Below are positions 47,765-58,400 of a stretch of DNA of 64,000 nucleotides, piece by piece; within the stretch, counting starts at the first letter, position 1; each line of letters starts with the position of its first letter. The stretch comes from Volutella citrinella. Lineage: Eukaryota > Ascomycota > Sordariomycetes > Hypocreales > Nectriaceae. Where the stretch lies: contig JAWZSP010000004.1 of assembly GCA_034401135.1 (NCBI GenBank), forward strand, positions 3,348,001 to 3,412,000. Reading direction: 5' to 3'. The notes under the pieces are model-generated. The model was given only the letters and a program-made list of their open reading frames with translations. It did not search any database and was not told where the DNA came from. A program made the translations under genes and the position numbers.

Positions 47765-50700
47765 ATGGGTGTGAACGGCCTCTGGACAGTGGTGCAGCCT
47801 TGTGCTCGTCCTACAAACTTAGCAACCCTCAATCGCAAGCGCCTGGCCGTGGACGCTTCCATCTGGATATACCAGTTCCTCAAGGCGGTGCGCGACAAGG
47901 AAGGAAACGCGCTGCGCAACTCCCATGTCGTGGGATTCTTTCGGCGTATCTGCAAGCTCCTCTGGTTCGGTATCCAGCCTGTTTTCGTGTTTGACGGCGG
48001 TGCACCCGCCCTAAAACGTCAGACGATCCAGCTTCGGAAGCGGAGACGTGAGGGGCGCCGGGAAGATGCCGTGAGAACGGCCGGGAAGCTGCTGGCGGTG
48101 CAGATGCAGCGCATTGCAGAGGATGAACGAGATAAGCGAAGGCGCGAGAAGGAACGTGATGTATCTGCTCGCGAAGAGGCGATGCAAGAGGAGATCCCCG
48201 ATGCCGATAAGCTGGTATACGTCGACGAGCTTGGCATGTCTCTGCAGCAAAGGCAGAAGAGCCGCAAATTCCACAAGCAAGACGCGTACCATTTGCCTGA
48301 CCTGGACGGCGGAGGCATCGCTGCGATGGGCAAGGGCGACGACCCACGCATCATGAGCGTTGAAGAGCTGGAGGAGTATGCTCGCCAATTCAATGACGGC
48401 GAAGATATCAACCTTTACGACTTTAGCAACATTGATTTCGATGGAGATTTTTTCAAGAGCTTGCCCCCTCCAGACAGGTACAATATCCTCAATGCGGCGA
48501 GGCTGAGGAGCCGACTTCGTTTGGGACTCAGCAAGGAGCAGCTGGACGAAATGTTTCCCGACCGCATGGCCTTTTCTAGATTCCAGATTGAGAGGGTCAA
48601 GGAGAGGAATCACCTGACGCAACGCCTAATGTACGAAGTAGGCATGACGGGCACCGATTTGACACTGGGTGTCAATGCCAGAGTGGCCGGTGAAAAGAAT
48701 CGCGAATACATTTTGGTCAAGAACGATGGTGTCGAGGGTGGCTGGGCTCTTGGCGTTGTCAGCAAGGAAAAGGACATTGGCGAAGCCCACAAGCCCATCG
48801 ATGTCGATGCTATTCAAGTGCGGTACCAAACAAAAGACGAGGAGGATGACGGGGAGGATGACATAGAATTTGAGGATGTCCCGATTGAGGGCTTGAACCG
48901 ATTGCCGAGACTATCCCCTTCTACCATCGCCAGGATCCACGCAACACAGGACATGTCAGCGAGGCGCCAAAGCCTGCATGACGGCAACCAGACGAACGAC
49001 GTCCTGGGTGAAGAAGGCTCTCTTTTTGTGGGAGGCGATCTTCAAGATTCGGCAGGTTTCGTCGAGACTCAGGTCGAGCCAGCCCTCCACCCTGAAGAGG
49101 AAGACGACCTCAGCAGGGCAATTGCCTTGTCCTTGCAAAATCAACATGGGATTGGACTAGAAGCTGAGGCAGCAGAGGAGATTGAAAGTTCTCCGGCCGA
49201 AGCGCCTCAGTGGAAGCAAAAGTCGGTGGATGATGCTTTTAAGCCCATTGCCGCAAAGGGTGGATCGATGATTGCTCACATCGTCAACAACCGAGCGAAT
49301 GCGGCAGTACCAAAGCGCCAGGAACGCCGCGGTTCTACGCCAGACGTTGCGGTTACCGCCGACAGCGATAGCGAGGAGGACATGCAAGCAATCATGGCCA
49401 AATCCAGGAAGCTGAGAAAGCCACAACCGGCGCCGGTGTTGGAGAACAAGAAGAATCCGTTTGATGGGCCGCTTCCCTTTCCGAAGCTCAACTGGGGATC
49501 CTCGCTCTTCTCCAAAAAGCCGGCGACAGCAACCAGCCACAAGCCTAATGACACTAATGGCAAGCCAGCTCAAAATACTGAGGACGATGATATGGCCGGA
49601 GGGTTTGAAAAGGAACATGAGGACGAGAACGCCCCTAAACCACTGCCGCCTTGGCTGGTTGACGACACTGATATTCGCGAATCGCTGAAGAAACAGCAAG
49701 ATGCAGACAGGGAGATCAACGCCGCTGACAGGGTTGCCGCGGAGGAGGAAGAACGCCTACGCCGCCGAGATCGACTGATTGAGATTGATTCTTCGTCAGA
49801 TGATGGCAGCGATATACAAATTGTCGAGATTCCGCCTTCTCCCGAGCCCGACACTCAAGATGCCCATGTGGCACATGATGATGAAGTCAGTGCAACCGAG
49901 ACAGGGCAGCCCAGTGTCATCAAACAAGCAGACGCTGTGCAGGAAACCACCCCCGGTGGTTTGGACTCTCTGGCGCATGCAGCGCCCCACGGCGGGCCTA
50001 GCCGAGATAGTATTGCATCGCCTGTTGAAGCGGGCGAGGTGGGATCTGCCTCGCCCGAACCTGAGTTTGAGGATGTGCCTACCAATGCCACCCACACGGC
50101 GCCAGTTGCACCGCGAAGCCCATCACCCATCTTTGAGGATGTTCCACCACATGCAGAGCCATCGATACCAGGGCTTGGGGTCGATATCCCGGATGCCGAG
50201 TTTATGGAGGAAGATGTGGACGACGACGAATTCAGCGACCCGGGAGACGAGGAGCTGCTGGCCCAAATGGCAGAAGAAGCAGAGGAGCATGCGCGCTTCG
50301 CCAGCGAGCTCAACAATAAGTCGGCCGCACAGAACAGGGAAGACTACGAACAGGAGCTCCGGGCACTTCGAAGCCAGCAGAAGAAGGACCGCCGAGATGC
50401 AGATGAGGTGACGCAGGTCATGATTACCGAATGCCAGGCTCTTCTACGGCTATTCGGCATTCCGTACATAACAGCACCCATGGAGGCTGAAGCGCAATGC
50501 GCGGAACTGGTCAACCTGGGGCTGGTGGATGGCATCGTAACCGATGATTCGGATACCTTCCTTTTTGGCGGCACCCGTGTTTACAAGAACATGTTCAACA
50601 GCAACAAGTTCGTCGAATGCTATCTGGGCACCGATCTCGACACTGAGCTCTCTTTGTCCCGCGAGCACCTAATTTCTCTCGCCCAACTCCTCGGCTCGGA

Positions 50701-51409
50701 TTATACCGAAGGTCTCCCCGGCATTGGTCCCGTTACCGCCGTCGAGATTCTCTCCGAGTTCCCTGGAAAGGCGGGACTGGAGGACTTCCGCGACTGGTGG
50801 AAGGCAGTTCAGGGGCAAACGCGCCCCAAGGAGGCCGATGCGGGCTCCACGTTTCGAAAAAAGTTCCGAAAGTCACAGGGCACGAAGCTCTTCCTGCCCC
50901 CGGGATTCCCCAGCCCAGCAGTCTATGATGCGTATCTGAATCCCGAAGTAGACGATAGCACGGAGACGTTCCAATGGGGCATCCCAGACGTGGAGGGCCT
51001 ACGGCAGTTTCTAATGGCAACTATCGGGTGGAGCAAGGAGCGAACGGACGAGGTCTTGGTCCCGGTGATCAAGGACATGAACAAACGGGACCGAGAAGGC
51101 ACACAGAGCAACATCACCAGATTCTTTAGCGGTGGCGTTGGCGTTGGGGCAAAGGAGGCCTTTGCGCCGAGGCAAAAGGGACAGGGAAGCAAGAGAATGG
51201 CGGCGGCGGTGGGACGGTTGCGGGCCAATGTTGCTGGCGAGCCCGCCAGTTCGGCCGAGGGCAACGGCGCACCAAAGAGAAAGCGAGCTGGTCGGACCGA
51301 CGCCGTGGCCGTGGACGAGGATGGTGAGAGTCAACCAGCGGAAGAGCAGGATGAGGAGGAGATGCCCATAAGGGGCAGACGCGGCAAGGCCCGGAGAACG
51401 CAGGCATGA
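47765..51409 (+). CDS. RAD2: NER 3' endonuclease Rad2/XPG
   Basis: Structure-specific nuclease that makes the 3' incision in nucleotide excision repair. A single exon of 1214 aa starting MGVNGLWTVVQPC. The XPG N-domain occupies about residues 1-98 (LAVDASIWIYQFLKAVRD, PVFVFDGGAPALKR with catalytic Asp), and the XPG I-domain about 885-950 (GIPYITAPMEAEAQCAELVN, VTDDSDTFLFG), followed by a helix-hairpin-helix (GSDYTEGLPGIGPVTAVEIL). The long spacer is acidic and holds a ubiquitin-interacting-motif-like EEDDLSRAIALSLQ near residues 445-458. A PCNA-binding PIP box, QSNITRFF, lies at 1114-1121 and a basic tail ends the protein. Lack of introns is notable beside intron-rich neighbours. The ATG at 47765 fits the universal N-terminus. 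Confidence 0.97.
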   Translation: MGVNGLWTVVQPCARPTNLATLNRKRLAVDASIWIYQFLKAVRDKEGNALRNSHVVGFFRRICKLLWFGIQPVFVFDGGAPALKRQTIQLRKRRREGRREDAVRTAGKLLAVQMQRIAEDERDKRRREKERDVSAREEAMQEEIPDADKLVYVDELGMSLQQRQKSRKFHKQDAYHLPDLDGGGIAAMGKGDDPRIMSVEELEEYARQFNDGEDINLYDFSNIDFDGDFFKSLPPPDRYNILNAARLRSRLRLGLSKEQLDEMFPDRMAFSRFQIERVKERNHLTQRLMYEVGMTGTDLTLGVNARVAGEKNREYILVKNDGVEGGWALGVVSKEKDIGEAHKPIDVDAIQVRYQTKDEEDDGEDDIEFEDVPIEGLNRLPRLSPSTIARIHATQDMSARRQSLHDGNQTNDVLGEEGSLFVGGDLQDSAGFVETQVEPALHPEEEDDLSRAIALSLQNQHGIGLEAEAAEEIESSPAEAPQWKQKSVDDAFKPIAAKGGSMIAHIVNNRANAAVPKRQERRGSTPDVAVTADSDSEEDMQAIMAKSRKLRKPQPAPVLENKKNPFDGPLPFPKLNWGSSLFSKKPATATSHKPNDTNGKPAQNTEDDDMAGGFEKEHEDENAPKPLPPWLVDDTDIRESLKKQQDADREINAADRVAAEEEERLRRRDRLIEIDSSSDDGSDIQIVEIPPSPEPDTQDAHVAHDDEVSATETGQPSVIKQADAVQETTPGGLDSLAHAAPHGGPSRDSIASPVEAGEVGSASPEPEFEDVPTNATHTAPVAPRSPSPIFEDVPPHAEPSIPGLGVDIPDAEFMEEDVDDDEFSDPGDEELLAQMAEEAEEHARFASELNNKSAAQNREDYEQELRALRSQQKKDRRDADEVTQVMITECQALLRLFGIPYITAPMEAEAQCAELVNLGLVDGIVTDDSDTFLFGGTRVYKNMFNSNKFVECYLGTDLDTELSLSREHLISLAQLLGSDYTEGLPGIGPVTAVEILSEFPGKAGLEDFRDWWKAVQGQTRPKEADAGSTFRKKFRKSQGTKLFLPPGFPSPAVYDAYLNPEVDDSTETFQWGIPDVEGLRQFLMATIGWSKERTDEVLVPVIKDMNKRDREGTQSNITRFFSGGVGVGAKEAFAPRQKGQGSKRMAAAVGRLRANVAGEPASSAEGNGAPKRKRAGRTDAVAVDEDGESQPAEEQDEEEMPIRGRRGKARRTQA

Positions 51410-52013
51410 TTAGGTCCACAGCAGTCTGACCGGCATATTGAATAGAAGACAAGATCTTGTCCTTTGGCATCCAATAAAGGGGTTAATTCAGAATGGCTCT
51501 GAATCGAATCCAAACACTCATCCCCCACTCAGTTGCTGGGAGTACTGAACTCAAAGCATTCACCATCATGCACCTGGTCTCTGAATCTATGGAATCGTAG
51601 TACAGCTTGTGACAACAGATATGGTTCCATCGCCTTCCAGAATGCAAACCGTTTTCCTAGTCCAGCCCGTTCAGTACAATACTGTGTGAATCGCCAGCGC
51701 TAGTCGCCAGGAACGTGCGCCTAATAGAGCCTCGCGTGCTCAAACGGCCAGTGGAAACTGCCCTGGGCCACTGTGCCACGCCCCGCCACGACGGTTTGTG
51801 GGGGGTTAAACGCCGGTAAAAACTTCCCGCCGCTCACGTGCCTCCCAGCGCCTGCCCGCCGTTCCGTTCGCGAAAGGCACCGTCCAGGGAAGTGGCGCGC
51901 ACCTGAGGAAAGCTCGCCTAGTCTCTCGCAAACATCATCTTTCTTGCTGCGGCTGCTTCTTTTCATTTCTCCCCCTGCATCGGTTACTGCCATCATTTCG
52001 TATTGTCATCATA
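51410..52013. promoter_or_regulatory. Intergenic: RAD2 3' end and TFIIS promoter
   Basis: About 600 bp between two plus-strand genes; it contains the RAD2 3' UTR and a C/T-rich leader before 52013. No gene is supported. Confidence 0.5.
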
Positions 52014-53245
52014 ATGGATCAACGCGAACTTGAGGCGCGCGTCAAGGCGCTCACCAAGTGTGTTAACGCAAACGAACCCCCGGAGAACGCCATCAAGCTG
52101 CTCGACTCGCTCAAGAAGGATGCCTCACCAACGGAGGAGATGCTTAGGGTACGTCCTATGCCGCATGCGCCAGCCATACCGCTTGGATAGCATTTTCGTC
52201 GTTGTTCCCGCCGCCGCCATGTCAACGTCGCACCCTTATCGCACAGCTACCCATCGGCCCCGGCGCAAGGCGAGAGGTGCCCCAGGAAGGAGCGCGAGCC
52301 TCGACGTCGTCATGTCCCATGTCACCGTTTCCAAGACGGGAGATCAGAGTAATGCTTCACAAGGGCCCCCGCTAACAACACTTGTTTCTCACAGGCTACC
52401 CGTGCTGGAGTTTTTGTCGGCAAGCTGCGGTCAAATGCCAACAAGGAAATCGCCAGAGCTGCCACCGAGCTCGTGATCAAGTGGAAGAAGCTGGTCGAGC
52501 AAGAGAAGAACTCCAAGCTCCACAAGGCCAAGCTGAGCTCCCCCGCCTCTGCTCCCGCCTCCTCGCCGGTCCCCCCCTCGTCGTCCGGCAGCGGCGCCAA
52601 GAAGGCGTTCAAGGGCGATCCCGAAAAGCGCAAGTTCGACACCGACGGCGTGGACATCAAGCGCACCGACTCGAATATCCGAAACCAGTGCATCGGCCTT
52701 ATCTACAACGGCCTCGCCTACCGGTCTACCATCTCCGAGTCGGACGTCGTCGCCAAGGCCGTGCAGGTCGAGAACGCCGCGTTCAACCACTTCAGCGGGG
52801 AGGGCGCCGAGTACAAGAAGAAGATCCGATCGCTCTTCGCGAACCTCAAGAACAAGTCCAACAAGGACCTCGGGCGCCGCGTCATGAGCGGGGATATCGC
52901 GGCCGACAGGTTCGTCGTCATGACGGACGACGACCTCAAGAGCGACGACCAGCGCAAGAAGGAGATTGAGCTGGAGAAGGAGAACATGAAGAAGGCCCAG
53001 GTCCCCATGGCGGAGAAGAGCATTAGCGACAGCCTGGAGTGCAGCCGCTGCAAGCAGAAGAAGGTCAGCTACACGCAGGCTCAGACGCGAAGTGCTGATG
53101 AACCGATGACGACATTTTGCGAATGTATGAACTGTGGAAACCGGTGGAAGGTATGTGCTACTACTGTGCTCGCGCTCGCAGCAAACATGCTGCAAACGCA
53201 TCGCCATCGCCGAGCCTGGACTGACTGTGCGCCTAGTTTTCGTGA
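52014..53245 (+). CDS. DST1: Transcription elongation factor TFIIS
   Basis: TFIIS rescues backtracked RNA polymerase II by stimulating transcript cleavage. Three exons, 52014-52148, 52395-53150 and 53237-53245, encode 299 aa. The LW/TFIIS-N domain spans residues 1-80 (EIARAATELVIKWKKLV); the central domain follows (IRNQCIGLIYNGLA, KYKK-type IRSLFANLKNKSNKDLGRRV). The C-terminal zinc ribbon has CSRCKQ, the catalytic SADEPMTTF acidic hairpin (Asp-Glu) and CMNCGNRW. The final exon is nine bases: it adds Phe-Ser and the stop, restoring the canonical WKFS end. If this 86-nt intron were retained, the frame would run on to 53489. The ATG context is CATA-ATG-G. Confidence 0.95.
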
Positions 53246-53594
53246 GGCCTTCCGAGGCGGGGGTTGGACGGCGTTTCGCTTCGCACGCGACAAAAGAAAG
53301 GGTTTGCAATTCTGCGCTTACAGGGGATCATGGAGTTTGGGGCAACAGGCGTGGGCGACTCAACTTGTACCAAGAGCAAAGACTACGGGCGCGATATCTT
53401 TACAGTACTCTTATCATGCCGAGATTATTCCCCCTTTTTTGCTGGGGGGCAGAAGAACAGGAGAGCCGGGCCTAGGAACTCTTTGGTGACCGACGTGATG
53501 ACTGTAGACTGGAGGCCTTACAGACTGTATTCAGTCTGCGACAGGCTTCCAGCTTGATGGGGGGGGGGGACTTTTTGTTTGTATTTATTTTGTC
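53246..53594. other. Convergent TFIIS / cysteine-synthase-like 3' region
   Basis: About 350 bp between opposing stops. It contains a run of 11 G at 53559-53569 and T-rich DNA directly after. No gene. Confidence 0.5.
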
Positions 53595-54929
53595 TTACAA
53601 TGAAGACCGTTTTAACTCCAGAAACAAGTCTGACGACTCGCCCTCCTCTTCGAGCCCCATCTCCTTGATGTGCTTCCAGAACTTGCTCAAGTGACGAGTG
53701 CCCTGATCGCACAATATTGTGACTACTGTGCTTCCTGGGGGTAGCGCCATGGCCGTCTCTACCGCGGCCACGCAGTTTACTGAACTGCTGCTCCCTACAA
53801 AGATGCCGTCATGCTCGACAAGCCAGCGAGCCATGCGGCAGGCCTGCTCGTCCGTGACCTTGACGGCATCGTCAATGAGCTCGCGGCCAGCCTCGAAGTT
53901 GGCCGTCAGACGATTGATGCCAATGCCCTCCACCATGGTGTCGACCTGTTGTCGCCGTCGAGTCCCCTCCCTCTCCGTGGACGAGTACATGACGCCATGG
54001 CGCACTTTGTTGTAGAGGCCACTGCCCTGGGGGTCTGCCAGGACAACCTTGAGCCCGGCTGCCTTGGCCTCCTCCTTCAGATACTTGGTGACGCCGGAAA
54101 CGGTGCCACCGGTGCCAGCTCCAGCGACAAAGGCATCGAGGTTGCCGCCCGTCTGGCGCCAGATCTCGGGCCCGGTGGTGTGGAAGTGGGCGCTCCAGTT
54201 GGCGTGCGACTCGAACTGGTTGGCGAAGAAGCCTTTACTGCCGTCGCCAGCCTTGGCCTCGTGCTCAATGGCTCGGCGGCGGGCGAGGTTGACGAAGTGG
54301 TCGGGGCTGGTAATGGGGGCGACTGTGACGCGCTCGACGGTGGCGCCGAGATGCAACAGCAAGTCTGACTTCTCGATGGCAACGTCGTCGGGCATGCAAA
54401 TGTGCGCGCGGTAGCCCTTGGCGCGGGCTAGGGTGGCGAGTGAGATACCAGTACTCCCGACGGTCCCTTCATAGATGGTATCGCCACGACGGGGCACCAG
54501 CAGACCCTGTTCCTCTGCCTCGCGGATCATGTTGAGCGCAACTCGATCCTTTGGCGTGTTTCCGGCACCATTGAGGAACTCTGCCTTGGCCATGATGGTC
54601 CGGCCAGTGGCCTCTGACAGCGACTGTATCTTGATGAGCGGCGTGCTGCCAATGCAGCCTTCGATGCCGTCAGACGGCCCATCGCGCGCAGCACCGACGG
54701 GAACGTCCTCCTCGTGGTCCTCGAGCTTCAGGGGCGCGCCCCAGAACAGACTTGTACGCCGGCTCTCATCCGGCACCTGAGGACCTGTGCGAGAGCGTCT
54801 CTTGCGCTGGTAGCGTCTCTCAAGATCTGGGTAGAAATCTTTGAAGCCCAGGGTCACGAGAACACCAGCGCCGAATGCCAGGACCAGGGCCGCGGACCCG
54901 TAGGCCTTTGGGTGGTCACTCAGAGCCAT
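53595..54929 (-). CDS. Membrane-anchored cysteine synthase homologue, Mcy1-like
   Basis: A single-exon PLP enzyme of 444 aa in the cysteine synthase/O-acetylserine (thiol)-lyase fold. Residues about 9-29 (AYGSAALVLAFGAGVLVTLG) form a transmembrane anchor, followed by a charged linker. The PLP lysine is in GAGNTPKDRVALNMI (Lys127), the substrate loop is TVGSTGISLA, and the phosphate-binding AGTGGTVSG and late SSSSVNCVAA blocks are present. This plan, N-anchor plus CysK-like core, matches yeast Mcy1 (YGR012W) of the mitochondrial outer membrane. Family members are annotated as cysteine synthase 2, but the in vivo reaction is uncertain. The ATG at 54929 is the first in frame (a TTG precedes it by six codons). 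Confidence 0.85.
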   Translation of the reverse strand: MALSDHPKAYGSAALVLAFGAGVLVTLGFKDFYPDLERRYQRKRRSRTGPQVPDESRRTSLFWGAPLKLEDHEEDVPVGAARDGPSDGIEGCIGSTPLIKIQSLSEATGRTIMAKAEFLNGAGNTPKDRVALNMIREAEEQGLLVPRRGDTIYEGTVGSTGISLATLARAKGYRAHICMPDDVAIEKSDLLLHLGATVERVTVAPITSPDHFVNLARRRAIEHEAKAGDGSKGFFANQFESHANWSAHFHTTGPEIWRQTGGNLDAFVAGAGTGGTVSGVTKYLKEEAKAAGLKVVLADPQGSGLYNKVRHGVMYSSTEREGTRRRQQVDTMVEGIGINRLTANFEAGRELIDDAVKVTDEQACRMARWLVEHDGIFVGSSSSVNCVAAVETAMALPPGSTVVTILCDQGTRHLSKFWKHIKEMGLEEEGESSDLFLELKRSSL

Positions 54930-55464
54930 TGCAGCCGCGAGCCCCAAGCCTTATGCCTTGTGAATGTGAGAGGTGCGGTGCAGTCGATATAAACAGCGGC
55001 GCTAGTAGCTTTCCATTATTTGGTGATAGCACGTGAGGACCCATGATGGAAGTGAGCAGGGGAAAACGGAAAGTGGAATCGCCAACCGTGGTCTGTCACT
55101 GGGTGTGCACGGTGATGTCATGTGGGGCCAAGCCTCAACGGCTGGCAAGTTGCAGGTTGGAACAGCGGGAAGGAGCGGTTCGAAAATTCCACCACGGGCA
55201 GCCTTTCTGGCCCCCCGAGCCGCCGGCTGATCTCTTAGGGAGAATTGTTGTTTATTATTGGCATCATGGAGGCACCGGTATGTTATTGGACACAGCCCTG
55301 GTTGGTCAAGTCTTGATCAAATCGATGCGACTTCAAGCCCCGCGTGTTTCCCAGATGGCCATCCTCTAGTACCGACGACGGCCACCTCTGCTTCTCAGTT
55401 GTATCATACAGCTACACTATCGTGCAGCGATATAGAAATAATAACCACCTCAGCCTTGCAATCT
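54930..55464. promoter_or_regulatory. Intergenic: cysteine-synthase-like promoter and KMT6 3' end
   Basis: Upstream region of the Mcy1-like gene (minus strand) and the 3' UTR of KMT6. A palindromic E-box CACGTG lies at 55030-55035, about 100 bp upstream of the ATG. Since this hexamer occurs elsewhere in the window, its meaning is unproven. Confidence 0.45.
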
Positions 55465-58400
55465 TCATTCACTCTCTTGGCTTCCCGGAGCCCGCCCTAT
55501 TTGCTCGTCGTCCCTAAATTTGGCAGGCAGTCGCCGCTGCCTCGCTGCTCTATCTATGCGTTGTGTCGGAGACATATCTTCATCCTCCTCCTCTTGGTCG
55601 CCACTGCGAGAAAACGACAGGGGCCCTTTGGCAGACGCTTCGCTATCTTCAATCTCGTCCAGGACTAGGGTCGCTTTCGTCCACACCTCTTGTTGCTGCG
55701 TCACGGCTGTAACGACAGTTGGGGGTGCGACCACGGTATCCGCCTGAGGCTCTGGCGGCGGAGCAGCAGCATTGGTAGTGGCTGCTGGAGCAGATGGAGC
55801 CTTGGCAGAGGCTGCCGACGGCTTAGGAGCACCGCGAGGGTACTTTCTGGGTCTTCCGCTACCAGGCCTGGCACCGCCTCGCTTGCCTCGAGTCTTGGGT
55901 AGCCCCCGCTTGTCGGCGTCGCCATTGACGGGGCGTACTCTTTTGCGCAGTCTGCCTCCCGCTTTGCGAGGCAAGTCATCCGAATCAAATGTGGATGGGT
56001 ACTGGTCACTCGAGCCGGCGGCATCTTCGGCCGAGGGGCGGTATTCTTCCTCGTCAGACGCATCATCGCCACCTCGTTTCCGCTTCCTCGCCCCCTTGAG
56101 CCCCAGAGGGTCCACCAAGTCCGTCATCTCGACGTCGACGTCCACACCCTTAGCTGCTGGATACGTCTTTTTCAGTGTTCCATTGGCCTTTGCGGGCTTT
56201 TTCTTGTCCGGTTTGGGCGCTTTTCTCGCGACGCCTGCGCCCTCCTGAGCCCGAGGACGTCCTTTCTTCTTGGCCTGCGCCGGCTCCCCTCCCGCCTTAT
56301 GGTCAAGAAGCTTCTTCGTCAGATTCGGGAAGTTCTCTCCGTAGTTGAAGAACAATTCCTCCCCGGCCTCGATGTTGCGCATGGCTGTGAACTTGATGCG
56401 GTACTCGCCATTGACGTACAGAATACGGGGTGTGATGTTGCAGCCTCGCTTGTCGCTTTCAGAGGCATGATTGATGTACCGGCTTAGGTTTCCGTAGATG
56501 GCTGCATCTACCCAGATGCCTTCATTCTCCAGGAGCGTGAACACGTAGGAAATATTCGAGATCTCATCAAACACATCACCTCGTCTAGCCTCTCTTCGCA
56601 CGCCTTCGTCGTGGGTAATGAGTTCGCCAACATACTCAATGACGAATTCATCCTGGGCAATATCTTCGGCAGTGTAAAGCCCATAGCCACAGCCCTCGAG
56701 CTGGCTGCGGCCCAAGACCAGAGTTTTGGCAGCACCACGCTGTAAAGAGCAGTTTTGGCAGCCTGTCGAGTGGAGAGCTTCGTCATCGGCATTGTTAGGA
56801 TCCGTTCTCTCAAGCACACCACAGCTTCCACACAGATCTGGGTCGCATTCCCGGTTCAGCTGCACGCATATGCACGGCCTGTCCTTTTGCTTCGAGTAGC
56901 ATGTCTTGCCAAGGGAATGGCAAGCGCATCCAGTGAACTTGTAAGAGCATTCCGCCACGGAACAGCTGCAGAACTTTTCGCACAAGAGGCCTCGTCGGGC
57001 ACATTCACACTTAGCTTGAGTGCATGAGCCTTCGTGAGAACAAGGTTCACATAACTCTCGCCGCTGGAAATCCCCGGTGCGGATGTGGTCTTGCCATTCG
57101 CCAATAAGCGACTTCTTGAACCGATCATACCATTGTATGGACTTGGGTGGATTGAGTGACGCTGCTTCAGGTTGGGGCAAGAAAATGTTGAGCCTACCGT
57201 ATTCGGCGGCGACGCTGCAACAATCTCGGTCAAGGAGCTCGGCTATCATACACATCCGGTCCTTCTTCAGCTTGCTGCCGTTGGCGGTCGCGAGTATGGA
57301 GCGCATCACAAGTCGTTCGTCATCAGACCAAGGTTGTTGCTGTTCCGCGTTGTCCGCCGAATATTGCTGATAGCATCTGCGCTGGCAAAACGCTGTAGGG
57401 GTGGTGTGCCCATTGAGTACCGGGTGCTGGTCCTGGCCCAGGTCTCTCCGTCGCTTGAGGGCATCGGACAGACGTGGCATGATGGAGAATGCCTTTTTGC
57501 AGTTTCCTGCATCATACTCTCCATGTTCGCAGGAGTGACTGTAGCATATCATGCAACCAAGGATACAATAAGTACCCAGGTTGGTTTCTGCCACCTCATC
57601 CTCATTCTCATGTTGAGAACTTGAGCCATCCTTGCCAGTCTGCTTGGACTCCATGACACTGTCCACGGACTCGTCGCGAAGTAGCACATCGCGCAGCTGT
57701 ATTTGTTTTGATTGTGGCTGGTCTTCGTAGAAAACGCGGTAGAAGGCATCGGTGAAGGTGCCAGCAGCGCGGTTTGCTTCTTGCGTAGCGATGGCGTCAG
57801 TCATCGGCTGTGAGTTGATGATGTCGGATTTCTGTCGAGGCGTGATGGCGTCGTCCGGTTCCTGGCTTGCCATGTAGCGGATCAAGGCAGACTTGCTGCA
57901 GCCCGGAATGGCAAGGCTCTCCAGCCAACCATCCAGATACAGGGAGACAGTCGCGGCATACTCAGATCGGGAGTTGACCAAGACCTTTTCTTCTCGACTC
58001 ATGGGTTTGAACCCAGACTTGCGGTCAATATCCTCCAGCTCCTGGAGCCAGTGGTTGTATTTGGACTCCTCTGAGCTTTCCAAGTCTCTCAAATGAGGGA
58101 CGAATGTCAGCATGGTGTTGGGCGTCAGCACATTCTTTTTGATTTCGACGTGATGAAATCGATAGGAAGGAACACGTTCCTCGTCAGTTTGGATAGATAC
58201 GATGGGGTGGCGTTCCTCTCGACGGTCCTTTTTGTTCTTCAGGTGTTGCTGCCGAATTTGTCAATAAAAAGTGGCCACGGCCGTGGAAAACATCCGGCGA
58301 CAACATACCTTGAATTTGAGCCTCACCAAGGGGGCTTCAGAAGCCGGCTGCTGTTTGGGATCCGCTTCTTTTGCCTTGCCCAGGCTGGCAAATAGATCTG

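Noticed and set aside
55030..55035. E-box CACGTG near the cysteine-synthase-like gene, suggesting sulfur control
   Set aside because: The same hexamer occurs at 12996 and 51835 near unrelated genes, and a six-base site is expected about every 4 kb by chance.
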